From Lachnospiraceae bacterium (GTDB lineage Bacteria > Bacillota > Clostridia > Lachnospirales > Lachnospiraceae): a stretch of DNA of 38,507 nt. The notes under the pieces were generated by a model. That model made no database searches. It saw only the letters and a list, made by a program, of their open reading frames with translations, and was not told where the DNA came from. The stretch spans positions 1 to 38,507 of the forward strand of contig JAQYAV010000072.1 of the NCBI GenBank assembly GCA_029338675.1. Direction: 5' to 3'. Shown here in pieces: positions 8,388 to 16,216 of the stretch (the stretch's first letter is position 1; each line of letters starts with the position of its first letter). A program made the translations under genes and the position numbers.

Positions 8388-8434
8388 ATAAAAAAACAAG
8401 AAGTATTTGTAGATTAGTTACAAACACTTCTTGT
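8388..8434 (-). terminator. Intrinsic terminator of murC
   Basis: 16-base arms 8396-8411 and 8419-8434 with one wobble; on the minus strand the stem is followed by seven T. The right arm shares three bases with the DnaA-like box at 8432. Confidence 0.8.
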
Positions 8435-8449
8435 GGATAATGTTGATAA

Positions 8450-9832
8450 CTATTTTTTTATTAGCTCATTTCCAATAGTATCAACGTTTCCGGCGCCCAT
8501 AGTTATCAACAAGTCATTTTTTTTGCAATTTTTTTGAACGAATTCTTTTATTCCATCAAATGAGTCAATATAGACTGCAACATTATTAATAGCATTAATT
8601 TTATCACATAAATCCTTAGAAGATATCATTCCTGTATCTTTTTCACGTGCAGCATAGATGTCTGCAAGGATTACATGGTCACAAACACTAAGTGCCTTTG
8701 CAAAATCATCTAATAAAGCATATGTTCTTGTGTATGTATGTGGCTGGAATATACACCATAACTCGTTGTGAGGAGTATTTTTTGCAGCAGCAAGTGTTGC
8801 AGATATTTCTGTTGGGTGATGAGCATAATCGTCTAATACCAACACTCCGTTTTCAGTAACGCCCTTTTTCTCGAAACGTCTCTTTGCACTTGTGCAAGAG
8901 ATAAGGCCGTTAAGTATATGCTTAGAATCAATTCCAAGAAAATCTGATACAGCAATTACAGATAATGAATTCACAACATTGTGTATTCCTGTAGAGCTTA
9001 ACTTAACAACATACTTTTCTTCGCCATCAACATACAAAGTATATGTAGGCTGGCCATTTTCGTTAAATGAAATATTTTTAGCCTGATATTTATTGTTATC
9101 GTTAAGACCAAAACTTACTATATTACAATTAAGACCATCTATTATTTTTCCGTAATGCTCCATATCGCCATTAATTACAAGTAAGCCATCATTAGGGAGC
9201 TTTGTTGCAAATGTTTTGAAAGATTCAACTATCTCATCAATTCCACTAAAGAAATCTAAGTGGTCCTCATCAACATTGAGGATAACACTTACATATGGAT
9301 TGAATTCATGGAAACTATTTGTATATTCGCAAGCCTCTGTTACAAAATAATCAGAATTACCCACTCTAATATTTCCACCGATTACATCAAGCATACCGCC
9401 GATAGATACTGTTGGATCTGTATCTGCCTGGAGTAATACATGGGTCATCATAGAAGTAGTTGTTGTCTTTCCATGAGTACCACTTATTGCAATACCATAT
9501 TTGTAGTTGCTCATTATCTGACCAAGAAGCTGCGCTCTTGATAGCATAGGAATGTTCTTTGCCTGAACCTCTAAAAGCTCTTCATTAGCTTTATTGATGG
9601 CAGCAGTATAAACAACTAAATCAATGTCATTACCTATATTAGAAGCAATCTGTGAATAATTAATATGTGCTCCCTTTGCCACTAATGAAGCAGTAATGTC
9701 AGTTTCTTTTATATCAGAGCCTGAAACCTTAAAGTTTGCGTCAATAAGTATTTCGGCTAAACCACTCATGCTAATTCCACCAATGCCCATAAAATATACA
9801 TGGCATGGTTTACTAAAATCAATTGTATACAT
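8450..9832 (-). CDS. murC: UDP-N-acetylmuramate--L-alanine ligase
   Basis: 460 residues from the ATG at 9832. A GTG four codons earlier (9844) is open but overlaps the AAGGAAGG ribosome site, so the ATG is preferred. MurC adds L-Ala to UDP-MurNAc in the cytoplasm, the first peptide step of peptidoglycan synthesis. Visible: the N-terminal nucleotide-sugar loop VYFMGIGGISMSGLA, the ATP loop GTHGKTTTT, EACEYTNSFH, NVDEDHLDFF, DDYAHHPTEI and FQPHTYTRT. Length and motif order are normal. The gene is alone on this strand, with a terminator after it and a promoter divergent from nadB. Confidence 0.96.
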   Translation of the reverse strand: MYTIDFSKPCHVYFMGIGGISMSGLAEILIDANFKVSGSDIKETDITASLVAKGAHINYSQIASNIGNDIDLVVYTAAINKANEELLEVQAKNIPMLSRAQLLGQIMSNYKYGIAISGTHGKTTTTSMMTHVLLQADTDPTVSIGGMLDVIGGNIRVGNSDYFVTEACEYTNSFHEFNPYVSVILNVDEDHLDFFSGIDEIVESFKTFATKLPNDGLLVINGDMEHYGKIIDGLNCNIVSFGLNDNNKYQAKNISFNENGQPTYTLYVDGEEKYVVKLSSTGIHNVVNSLSVIAVSDFLGIDSKHILNGLISCTSAKRRFEKKGVTENGVLVLDDYAHHPTEISATLAAAKNTPHNELWCIFQPHTYTRTYALLDDFAKALSVCDHVILADIYAAREKDTGMISSKDLCDKINAINNVAVYIDSFDGIKEFVQKNCKKNDLLITMGAGNVDTIGNELIKK

Positions 9833-9873
9833 TATGTATTTCACCTTCCTTTAAAATCATAATACCTTTATGT

Positions 9874-9901
9874 AGTATATCATAATTAATTGACATTACA
9901 A
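9874..9901 (-). promoter_or_regulatory. Promoter candidate for murC
   Basis: Minus strand: TTGTAA (9901-9896), 16 bases, TATACT (9879-9874), about 42 bases before the murC ATG. On the plus strand a TTGACA at 9890-9895 with a poor GATTAT 17 bases later (9913-9918) could be the nadB promoter, which would make the two divergent promoters overlap. Confidence 0.45.
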
Positions 9902-10028
9902 TAACTATATGAGATTATTGTAAATAATGGGAAAATGATTGGTAAAACTATTTTCTAACATATACGACATAAGATATTTTATTACCGCATTAATAATCAT
10001 TTCATATTAATTAAAAGAGGATAAAAAG

Positions 10029-11357
10029 GTGGAAGACAACAATTTAATTGAAATTAGAAATAGCTATGACATTATTATAGTAGGAACTGGTGTGGCAGGT
10101 TTGTTTGCTGCATTATCTATTTCTCCTAAGTACAAGATTTTGATGATTTCAAAGGACAGCATAAAGAACAGCGATTCTTATCTTGCTCAAGGTGGAATCT
10201 GTACACTCAAAGAGCCTACAGATTTTGATAGCTTCCTTGAGGATACACTTCGTGCAGGAAGATACGAGAACAATGAAGAAACTGTTCGAGTTATGATAGA
10301 GAATTCGCCTATGATAATGAAAAGATTAATTGAGTATGGCGTTTTATTTGATTTGAATCAGGATGGAACCTTTGAATATACAAGAGAAGGGGCACATTCA
10401 ACATACAGAATATTGCATCATAAGGATGTAACAGGTAAGGAGATAACAAATAAGCTTCTTAATAATGTAAGAGAAAGAGATAACATTACATTATGTGAGT
10501 ATACTAAGATGCTTGATTTGATCATTGAGGACAACGCATGCCATGGAATAGTCTTAGAAAGAAATGGTAAAGCAAAGGTTGTTTACTCAAAAGAGGTTGT
10601 ACTTGCCACAGGCGGAATAGGTGGTTTATTTGCTCATTCAACAAACTTCCGTCATATTACAGGTGACAGCTTTGCTCTTGCTCTTAGGCATAACATTGAA
10701 TTAGAGAATATTAATTATATACAGATTCATCCAACAACATTATATGAAGAAAATGTTAATCGTAAATTCCTTATTTCTGAATCTGTAAGAGGCGAAGGTG
10801 CAATATTACTTAACAAAGCAGGCCAGCGTTTTGTAAATGAACTGCTACCTCGTGATGTTGTTACTGAAGAGATAAGAAAGCAAATGGAAATTGACGGAAG
10901 ACCTTATGTTATGCTTTCTATCAAGCATATGCCTAAGGATGAAATTATGAGAAGATTCCCTAATATTTATAGACATTGCCTAGAGGTTGGGTACGATATT
11001 AGCAAGGAAGATATCCCAGTTACTCCAGCTCAGCATTATCTTATGGGTGGAATTATGGCTGATACCTATGGCAGAACTTCTGTTAAGAATTTATTTGCTG
11101 TTGGAGAGACAGCTTGTAATGGAGTTCATGGTGCTAACAGATTAGCTAGTAATTCATTGCTTGAGAGTCTTGTATTTTCAGAAAGAGCAGGTTGGATAAT
11201 CACAGAAGAGATTGATGGAATTGATCTTGTTCAAACTGACATTGATTTAGAAGCATATAGCGAGCCTGATAAATGGAATGAAGATAATAAGAGGCTGATT
11301 TTAAATGAAATAAAAAGAAGGGATGAGGATTTTTATGATAAATGGTGTAACAAATAG
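10029..11357 (+). CDS. nadB: L-aspartate oxidase (short form)
   Basis: 442 residues. It oxidises L-aspartate to iminoaspartate, the first step of de novo NAD synthesis; in anaerobes fumarate serves as electron acceptor. FAD-binding motif DIIIVGTGVAGLFAAL at ~15-30, SYLAQGGIC (~48-56), the substrate region HPTTLY and SVRGEGAILLN...GQRFVNEL, and the FAD C-terminal motif NLFAVGETACNGVHGANRLA. It lacks most of the C-terminal helical domain (Escherichia NadB is ~540). Start is GTG with AGAGG upstream. It overlaps nadC by 23 bases. nadA (quinolinate synthase) is not in the window although it is usually adjacent. The succinate dehydrogenase flavoprotein is a relative, but the nadC neighbour supports NadB. 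Confidence 0.92.
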   Translation: MEDNNLIEIRNSYDIIIVGTGVAGLFAALSISPKYKILMISKDSIKNSDSYLAQGGICTLKEPTDFDSFLEDTLRAGRYENNEETVRVMIENSPMIMKRLIEYGVLFDLNQDGTFEYTREGAHSTYRILHHKDVTGKEITNKLLNNVRERDNITLCEYTKMLDLIIEDNACHGIVLERNGKAKVVYSKEVVLATGGIGGLFAHSTNFRHITGDSFALALRHNIELENINYIQIHPTTLYEENVNRKFLISESVRGEGAILLNKAGQRFVNELLPRDVVTEEIRKQMEIDGRPYVMLSIKHMPKDEIMRRFPNIYRHCLEVGYDISKEDIPVTPAQHYLMGGIMADTYGRTSVKNLFAVGETACNGVHGANRLASNSLLESLVFSERAGWIITEEIDGIDLVQTDIDLEAYSEPDKWNEDNKRLILNEIKRRDEDFYDKWCNK

Positions 11358-12192
11358 AATTAATATTGATGAATACATTCTAAATGCTCTTAGAGAGGAT
11401 ATAACAAGTGAAGACGTAACTACAAATGCAATTATGCCTGAACCAAAGCAAGGAAAGGCAGATCTGATATGTAAGCAAGACGGAATCATTTGTGGCTTAG
11501 AAGTATTTAAGAGAACCTTTGAATTATTAGATGACACTGCAGTATTTGAAACAGATTTAAAGGATGGAGATGCTGTTAAAAATGGTCAGCTAATGGGTGT
11601 AATAAAAGGCGATATTAAGGCACTTCTTTCAGGTGAAAGAACAGCACTTAATTATTTACAGAGAATGAGTGGAATTGCTACATTTACAAGAAGCCTTGCT
11701 GATGAATTAGTAGGTAAGAAGACTAAGCTTCTTGACACAAGAAAGACAACTCCTAATATGAGACCTTTTGAAAAATATGCTGTAAAGGTTGGTGGCGGCA
11801 CTAATCATAGATATAATTTATCTGATGGTGTACTCATTAAGGATAATCATATTGGTGCAGCAGGAAGTATTAAAAAAGCTGTAGAAATGACAAGAGAATA
11901 TGCACCATTTGTTAGAAAAATCGAGGTAGAAGTTGAAAGTCTTGAGCAGCTTCAAGAGGCGATTGACGCTGGGGCAGATATTATTATGTTAGATAACATG
12001 GATAACGAGACAATGACTAAGGCTGTACAAATAGTTGCAGGACGAGCAGAAACAGAGTGCTCTGGTAATGTTACTAAAGAAAGACTTGCTGAAATAGCTA
12101 AAACAGGAGTTGATTATGTATCGTCAGGTGCGCTTACTCACTCAGCTCCAATTATGGACATTAGTCTTAAGAATTTGGTCCCAACTGAATAG
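11335..12192 (+). CDS. nadC: Nicotinate-nucleotide pyrophosphorylase (carboxylating)
   Basis: 285 residues from ATG 11335, preceded by GATGAGG at a proper distance; an ATG at 11323 would place that site inside the gene. NadC joins quinolinate and PRPP to nicotinate mononucleotide with loss of CO2. Visible: LREDITSEDVTTNAI at the start, SGERTALNYLQRMSGIAT, DTRKTTPNMRPFEKYAVKVGGGTNHR split over the PRPP/quinolinate site, IKDNHI, EVEVESLEQ and MLDNM. Length and motifs are standard. The 23-base overlap with nadB implies coupling. Confidence 0.96.
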   Translation: MINGVTNRINIDEYILNALREDITSEDVTTNAIMPEPKQGKADLICKQDGIICGLEVFKRTFELLDDTAVFETDLKDGDAVKNGQLMGVIKGDIKALLSGERTALNYLQRMSGIATFTRSLADELVGKKTKLLDTRKTTPNMRPFEKYAVKVGGGTNHRYNLSDGVLIKDNHIGAAGSIKKAVEMTREYAPFVRKIEVEVESLEQLQEAIDAGADIIMLDNMDNETMTKAVQIVAGRAETECSGNVTKERLAEIAKTGVDYVSSGALTHSAPIMDISLKNLVPTE

Positions 12193-12217
12193 TAAAATTG
12201 ATTATGGAGATATACGT

Positions 12218-12601
12218 ATGGATAGAAAGACTAAAGTTTTTCTAACAGTGTTAATAGATTTTTTGCTGTTTGTTATAGTCTGCTTTTCGACATATAGAAT
12301 GTCAGTTGACGCAAATGGCTCAATGAATAGAATTTTTTCTGTATTAATTTTCATTTCTATTCCGATTATGTTTTATCTGACATATATGACGTTTGCAGGT
12401 GAAAAATACACCTATGAGGACAAAATGTTTGGTGAAGAAGATGATGAAGATGATGCCGATGAGTTTTTGGAAGAGACGAAGTTAGAGGGTGAAAACGAGG
12501 CTGATGAGTTTTTGAAAGAAACAAAGTCAGATGATGAAAAGTGGCAACATAAAGAGTCTTTTGAACAGTTCACTAATTATCAACAGAATGATAAATTATG
12601 A
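12218..12601 (+). CDS. Small two-helix membrane protein with acidic repeated tail
   Basis: 127 residues from ATG 12218, with GGAG eight bases upstream. Two hydrophobic helices (about 5-26 and 36-58) are followed by an acidic cytoplasmic-like tail. The tail holds an imperfect repeat, DADEFLEETKLEGE then EADEFLKETKSDDE. I do not recognise a family. It follows nadC by 25 bases and is probably in the same transcript. The order of membrane hairpin plus acidic tail suggests an anchor or adaptor, but no function can be given. Confidence 0.6.
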   Translation: MDRKTKVFLTVLIDFLLFVIVCFSTYRMSVDANGSMNRIFSVLIFISIPIMFYLTYMTFAGEKYTYEDKMFGEEDDEDDADEFLEETKLEGENEADEFLKETKSDDEKWQHKESFEQFTNYQQNDKL

Positions 12602-12662
12602 CAATAAGTCGGCTGTCAGAGAAAGGAAAAGGAAGACTAATTGGATGGTTGGAAGATTATTC

Positions 12663-12708
12663 AAATAAAAAAGTTCAATTCTCTAATAAGAATTGAACTT
12701 TTTTATTT
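12663..12708. terminator. Bidirectional intrinsic terminator
   Basis: Perfect 20-base arms (12663-12682 and 12689-12708), core AGTTCAATTCT with a six-base loop, flanked by A- and T-runs, between the nad unit (plus) and the lipoprotein gene (minus), whose stop codon lies in the right arm. Confidence 0.9.
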
Positions 12709-13213
12709 AGTCTTTGAATGTAATTGTATCAGCCCATTGGAAAATATATTTTTCTATTCTGGAATAGTCCTTTGATTTACAAACAAAATTGCAAACCCAA
12801 TAAACCTTATTGCGTTCAAACATGAAGTGTACGTAGGTATATTTTGCACCACCAGATACTTCTGAATTAACAAAATAGTAGTAATCATTCTTTTGAATCA
12901 AGGATGATGTTGGCTGGTTGTTAAGGCTTAACAATTCATGACAATATCCTTTTAGAGATGAAACCTCATATCCAATAGCTTCAAGATCAGATGCTGTTTC
13001 TTTTTTTGCTGTGAAAACAACGTCATCACAAGATAAATACAAATTAAAATCTTTGCTTTTTCGCTCATTAAAATCTACAGTTAATGTTATTGTGAGGTCA
13101 TCAGATGAGAAATTTTTGGGTTTTCCAAAACAACCACATAAATTAAATGATAATATAAATAAAAATACAGAAAAGATAATTTTTTTGTGATTCCTATTTA
13201 GATGCGTGTTCAT
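12707..13213 (-). CDS. Predicted lipoprotein of unknown function
   Basis: 168 residues. The N-terminus is a lipoprotein signal: basic NRNHKK, a hydrophobic core IIFSVFLFILSF, then lipobox LCGC with Cys28 as the lipidated residue. The rest is a soluble domain of beta strands (LTITLTVDF..., YYYFVNSE, YTYVHFMFERNKVYWVCNFVC). It would be anchored on the outer face of the membrane. GGAGG precedes the ATG. No neighbour is on the same strand. No family recognised. Confidence 0.75.
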   Translation of the reverse strand: MNTHLNRNHKKIIFSVFLFILSFNLCGCFGKPKNFSSDDLTITLTVDFNERKSKDFNLYLSCDDVVFTAKKETASDLEAIGYEVSSLKGYCHELLSLNNQPTSSLIQKNDYYYFVNSEVSGGAKYTYVHFMFERNKVYWVCNFVCKSKDYSRIEKYIFQWADTITFKD

Positions 13214-13281
13214 AAAATCCTCCTAAAATAAATCCTATTTATATATTATCATTTTTATTAGAATTGTAAAGGATATATATA

Positions 13282-13310
13282 TTGATTTTATATATGTTAG
13301 ATAATATACT
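13282..13310 (+). promoter_or_regulatory. Sigma-A-like promoter of the glycosyltransferase unit
   Basis: TTGATT (13282-13287), 17 bases, TATACT (13305-13310), leader of about 80 bases. Confidence 0.45.
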
Positions 13311-13397
13311 ATATAAGAAATACTTTGCATCATACATGCATAAGGCAGTTAATGGGCATAGTATATTTCATTAGATTATTTTGCTATGAGGTATCGT

Positions 13398-14189
13398 ATG
13401 AAAATAAAAGATGGAGTACATACTTTTGTTGTATGTGCATATAAGGATAGTCCATTTTTGGAAGAATGTATATGTTCTTTAGAAAAACAAAGTGTGCGCA
13501 GTAGGATAATAATGGTGACATCTACACCAAGTGAATATATTGATGATTTAGCTAGGAAGCATGATGTACCACTTTATGTGAATGAAGGCGAGGGAGGTAT
13601 TGCGCAAGACTGGAATTTTGGTATTTCAAAGTGTAATACTAGATATGTAACTATTGCACACCAGGATGATACGTATGAACCGACTTATTTAGACACAATA
13701 ATGACTAAGCTAAAAAATAATCCCAATGCCTTGATTGCATTTTCAGATTATGGTGAAATCAGACAGGGACAAAGGGTAAATAAATCTAGGCTGCTTACAG
13801 TAAAAAGACTTATGCTTCTTCCTATGAAGTTTGCTAAATTGCAGAACAAAAAGTTTGCAAAAAAAGGAATTCTAATGTTTGGAAATCCAATATGTTGTCC
13901 GTCGGTCACATATAATATGGACAAATTGTCCACGCCAGTATTTGAAGTAAAATATGGAAGCAATTTAGACTGGCAAACATGGGTAAATTTTGCTACAATG
14001 CGAGGAGACTTTGTATATTGTAATAGGATACTGATGCATCATAGAATTCATGAACAATCTACTACAAGTGGATTAATTGATAATTCTAAGCGAGGAGAAG
14101 AAGATATGGACATGTTTAAGAAAATGTGGCCAAAACCTATTGCAAAGCTAATTGGGAAAATATATAAAAAAGGCGAAGGCCTAAATTAA
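13398..14189 (+). CDS. Family 2 glycosyltransferase
   Basis: 263 residues from ATG 13398, six bases after ATGAGG; an ATG at 13386 lacks a ribosome site. GT-A fold: FVVCAYKDSPFLEECICSL at the start, the nucleotide-sugar region around GGIAQDWNFGI, and HQDDTYEP as the DxD-like metal motif (near residue 95). No membrane segment, so it probably works at the inner face of the membrane on cell-surface polysaccharide or lipid-linked sugar. It is first in a three-gene set with a DPM-like transferase and a DUF2304 protein. Sugar and acceptor cannot be told. Confidence 0.87.
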   Translation: MKIKDGVHTFVVCAYKDSPFLEECICSLEKQSVRSRIIMVTSTPSEYIDDLARKHDVPLYVNEGEGGIAQDWNFGISKCNTRYVTIAHQDDTYEPTYLDTIMTKLKNNPNALIAFSDYGEIRQGQRVNKSRLLTVKRLMLLPMKFAKLQNKKFAKKGILMFGNPICCPSVTYNMDKLSTPVFEVKYGSNLDWQTWVNFATMRGDFVYCNRILMHHRIHEQSTTSGLIDNSKRGEEDMDMFKKMWPKPIAKLIGKIYKKGEGLN

Positions 14190-14211
14190 TTAAAGGATAA
14201 AGGTGCATTTG

Positions 14212-14898
14212 ATGAGCGTTTTGGTAATATTGCCTGCTTATAATGAGGAGGAGAGCATAGAGCGAGTTGTTGATAACATTGTAAAGAAGTATCCGAAATA
14301 CGACTATGTAATAATTAATGATGGTTCACGTGATAATACATCTAAAATATGTCACAAAAACAACTATAATATTGTTGATTTGCCAGTTAATTTAGGATTA
14401 GAGGGCGCATTTCAAACAGGTCTTAAATATGCCAATCTTAAAAAGTACGAATATGCGATACAGATAGATGCTGATGGACAACATAATCCAGATTATATTG
14501 ATATTATGTTAAAAAAAGCATCAGAGGGATTTGACATTGTTATAGGTTCAAGATTTGAAACAGAAAAGAAACCATGGAGCCCAAGAATGTTTGGAAGTCG
14601 TTTGATTGGCACAGCTATTAAGCTTACAACTGGTAAAAAATTATCTGATCCAACATCAGGAATGAGATTGTATAATCGAAAAATGATAAAGGAATTTGCT
14701 AATAATATAAATTACGGCCCGGAACCTGATACTATTGCGTTCTTGTTGAAACAAGGGGTAAATATTGCAAGTGTTCAGGTAACTATGGAAGAGAGAATGG
14801 CAGGGACAAGCTATCTTAATTTTGGCAAATCTATAATATATATGCTAAGAATGCTTATTTCGATTTTGTTGATAAATAACTTTAGAAAGAGGTCGTAA
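14212..14898 (+). CDS. DPM1/GtrB-like family 2 glycosyltransferase
   Basis: 228 residues from ATG 14212 with AAAGG upstream; the GTG at 14203 sits directly on that site and is less likely. Motifs: VILPAYNEEESIERVVD, VIINDGSRDNTS, NLGLEGAFQTGLKYA and IDADGQHNPDYI (DxD). It resembles dolichol/polyprenyl-phosphate mannose synthases, which charge a polyprenyl phosphate with a sugar for use outside the membrane. The protein is short, ending at a single hydrophobic C-terminal stretch (IIYMLRMLISILLI), so it has no multi-helix membrane domain. The next gene, DUF2304, is a frequent partner. Confidence 0.87.
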   Translation: MSVLVILPAYNEEESIERVVDNIVKKYPKYDYVIINDGSRDNTSKICHKNNYNIVDLPVNLGLEGAFQTGLKYANLKKYEYAIQIDADGQHNPDYIDIMLKKASEGFDIVIGSRFETEKKPWSPRMFGSRLIGTAIKLTTGKKLSDPTSGMRLYNRKMIKEFANNINYGPEPDTIAFLLKQGVNIASVQVTMEERMAGTSYLNFGKSIIYMLRMLISILLINNFRKRS

Positions 14899-14899
14899 A

Positions 14900-15265
14900 A
14901 TGTCAATAATATTAAGAATTTTACTTATTATCGTATCAATTTTATGCATGATAATTATGATGCGAAAGATTCGCCATTCCAAATTCCAAATACAATATTC
15001 GTTGTTTTGGATAATTTTATCACTAGTATTAATTGCAATGGCAATATTCCCAGATGTACTAGTTATGATGTCTGATGTGATAGGAATACAGTCGCCAGTT
15101 AATATGATATTTTTGGCAGTGATATTTATTTTATTAGTAAAATTATTTTATCTCAATATTCAAATTTCACAATTGGAATACAAGGTGAAAGAACTAGTAC
15201 AAAAGCTTGCGTTGAGTGAACATGATGATTTGAAAGATATTGACGATAAGAATATTAAAGAATAA
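14900..15265 (+). CDS. DUF2304 small membrane protein
   Basis: 121 residues. Three hydrophobic helices (about 3-21, 31-51, 64-86), then a charged amphipathic tail beginning QISQLEYKVKELVQKL. This matches DUF2304, small membrane proteins commonly next to DPM-like glycosyltransferases and thought to anchor or assist them. It starts one base after the transferase stop, with AGAGG in the end of that gene, so coupling is likely. Confidence 0.85.
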   Translation: MSIILRILLIIVSILCMIIMMRKIRHSKFQIQYSLFWIILSLVLIAMAIFPDVLVMMSDVIGIQSPVNMIFLAVIFILLVKLFYLNIQISQLEYKVKELVQKLALSEHDDLKDIDDKNIKE

Positions 15266-15311
15266 TCAAAAAAATCAAAAGAGTGTGGTTAATTACATAT
15301 AAAGGTATCTA

Positions 15312-15515
15312 ATGACAAGAGTTTTGATTTCTTTTGATAATATAGTGCTTACAACACTCTATGCCATAGCATTGAGGAAGGGTATTATCTTTAAATTGAA
15401 ATATAAAGATGAACATATATTGCATATAAAGATAAAAAATTACTTGATATATACTTCAAAATGCATTAGAATAACTCTAGATGATAAAGATTATCAATAT
15501 TACAAGGAGGAATAA
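15312..15515 (+). CDS. Doubtful 67-residue hypothetical protein
   Basis: ATG with AAAGG six bases upstream. The product is basic, Ile/Tyr-rich and matches nothing I know. Its last codons contain the AAGGAGG of the ferredoxin gene, and a good promoter for ferredoxin lies inside it (15444-15472), so the stretch may be only a ferredoxin leader. Either a small coupled gene or non-coding. Confidence 0.3.
   Translation: MTRVLISFDNIVLTTLYAIALRKGIIFKLKYKDEHILHIKIKNYLIYTSKCIRITLDDKDYQYYKEE
15444..15472 (+). promoter_or_regulatory. Sigma-A-like promoter of the ferredoxin gene
   Basis: TTGATA (15444-15449), 17 bases, TAGAAT (15467-15472); predicted start about 40 bases before the ferredoxin ATG. Confidence 0.45.
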
Positions 15516-15518
15516 ATC

Positions 15519-15689
15519 ATGGCATTCGTAATTGGTGATTCATGTGTTGCATGTGGAGCTTGTGCAGGAGCTTGTCCTGTAGGTGCTATTAGCGAAGGTG
15601 ATGGAAAGTTCGAAATCGCAGCAGATACTTGTATCTCATGTGGAGCTTGCGCAGGAACTTGTCCAACAGGTGCAATTTCAGAAGAGTAA
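15519..15689 (+). CDS. 2[4Fe-4S] ferredoxin, clostridial type
   Basis: 56 residues, the classic size. Two CxxCxxCxxxCP motifs: Cys 9, 12, 15, 19 and Cys 38, 41, 44, 48, each followed by a (V/T)GAI turn; the halves are internal repeats (SCVACGACAGACPVGAIS and TCISCGACAGTCPTGAIS). It is a low-potential one-electron carrier for cytosolic reactions such as pyruvate:ferredoxin oxidoreductase, hydrogenase or Rnf. AAGGAGG stands eight bases ahead of the ATG, an optimal site as expected for an abundant protein. It has its own terminator. Confidence 0.97.
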   Translation: MAFVIGDSCVACGACAGACPVGAISEGDGKFEIAADTCISCGACAGTCPTGAISEE

Positions 15690-15702
15690 TATATTATTAC
15701 AT

Positions 15703-15738
15703 AAAAAGGACTGATACATTACGTATCGGTCCTTTTTT
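15703..15738 (+). terminator. Intrinsic terminator of the ferredoxin gene
   Basis: Stem AAGGACTGATAC / GTATCGGTCCTT (one wobble) with a five-base loop and six T. Confidence 0.92.
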
Positions 15739-16157
15739 GTTGTGTATTGTATTATGCTATAGATTAGATTATTTATTTTAGTTTTGTAATATAACACCTT
15801 CCTTTCTTGCTGGCATATCATATAGTAGATATAAGGAGAATTGTGTGATATTTTATATATTCCATATATGATAATTCCGCAGTTGTATGTAAATCATTAG
15901 GAAAAAATGACATAACAATTTCTATAAAGACGTATGATGAATTAATTAGAAAGTTATGTAAAAAATATTTTGATAAAATAACCAAAATAAAATACAAAAA
16001 AATTCAAAAAATAAATATATGAATTGGTTTTGTGAAAAAATGCGTGATATACGCAATGAATAAAAAAGAAAACCTAACGATTTACTTACACATGATAATT
16101 TACTATAACTTCAAAATAAAATCAAGACATAAATGTGTGAAAAAATTAAGAATTATC
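15739..16157 (+). other. Gene-poor AT-rich stretch with a possible broken short ORF
   Basis: No intact gene. AAGGAG at 15834 is followed by short open pieces in different frames. One begins near 15843 (GTG, IFYIFHI) and stops after eight codons; another frame is open from 15846 to TGA at 16020-16022 and reads SAVVCKSLGKNDITISIKTY plus a Lys-rich tail. A single-base shift would join them into about 58 codons. This could be a decayed small gene or chance in very AT-rich DNA. Confidence 0.3.
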
Positions 16158-16185
16158 TTTACATGTGTATTTTTTGTGATAAACT
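16158..16185 (+). promoter_or_regulatory. Promoter candidate for mecA
   Basis: TTTACA (16158-16163), 16 bases, TAAACT (16180-16185), about 25 bases before the AAAGGAGTG ribosome site. Confidence 0.4.
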
Positions 16186-16216
16186 AATAATAGCTTTTAG
16201 CAAAGGAGTGACTAGT

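Noticed and set aside
8292-8449. DnaA-box array as the chromosomal origin
   Set aside because: No dnaA/dnaN next to it, no clear AT-rich unwinding element beside the boxes, and a coding promoter explains the position. A gene-regulatory array is simpler.
12598-12696. 32-codon ORF (MTISRLSEKGKGRLIGWLED...) with ATGA overlap to the small membrane protein gene
   Set aside because: It has no ribosome site of its own and runs into the perfect 20-base terminator stem, where its stop codon lies. Possible but unsupported.
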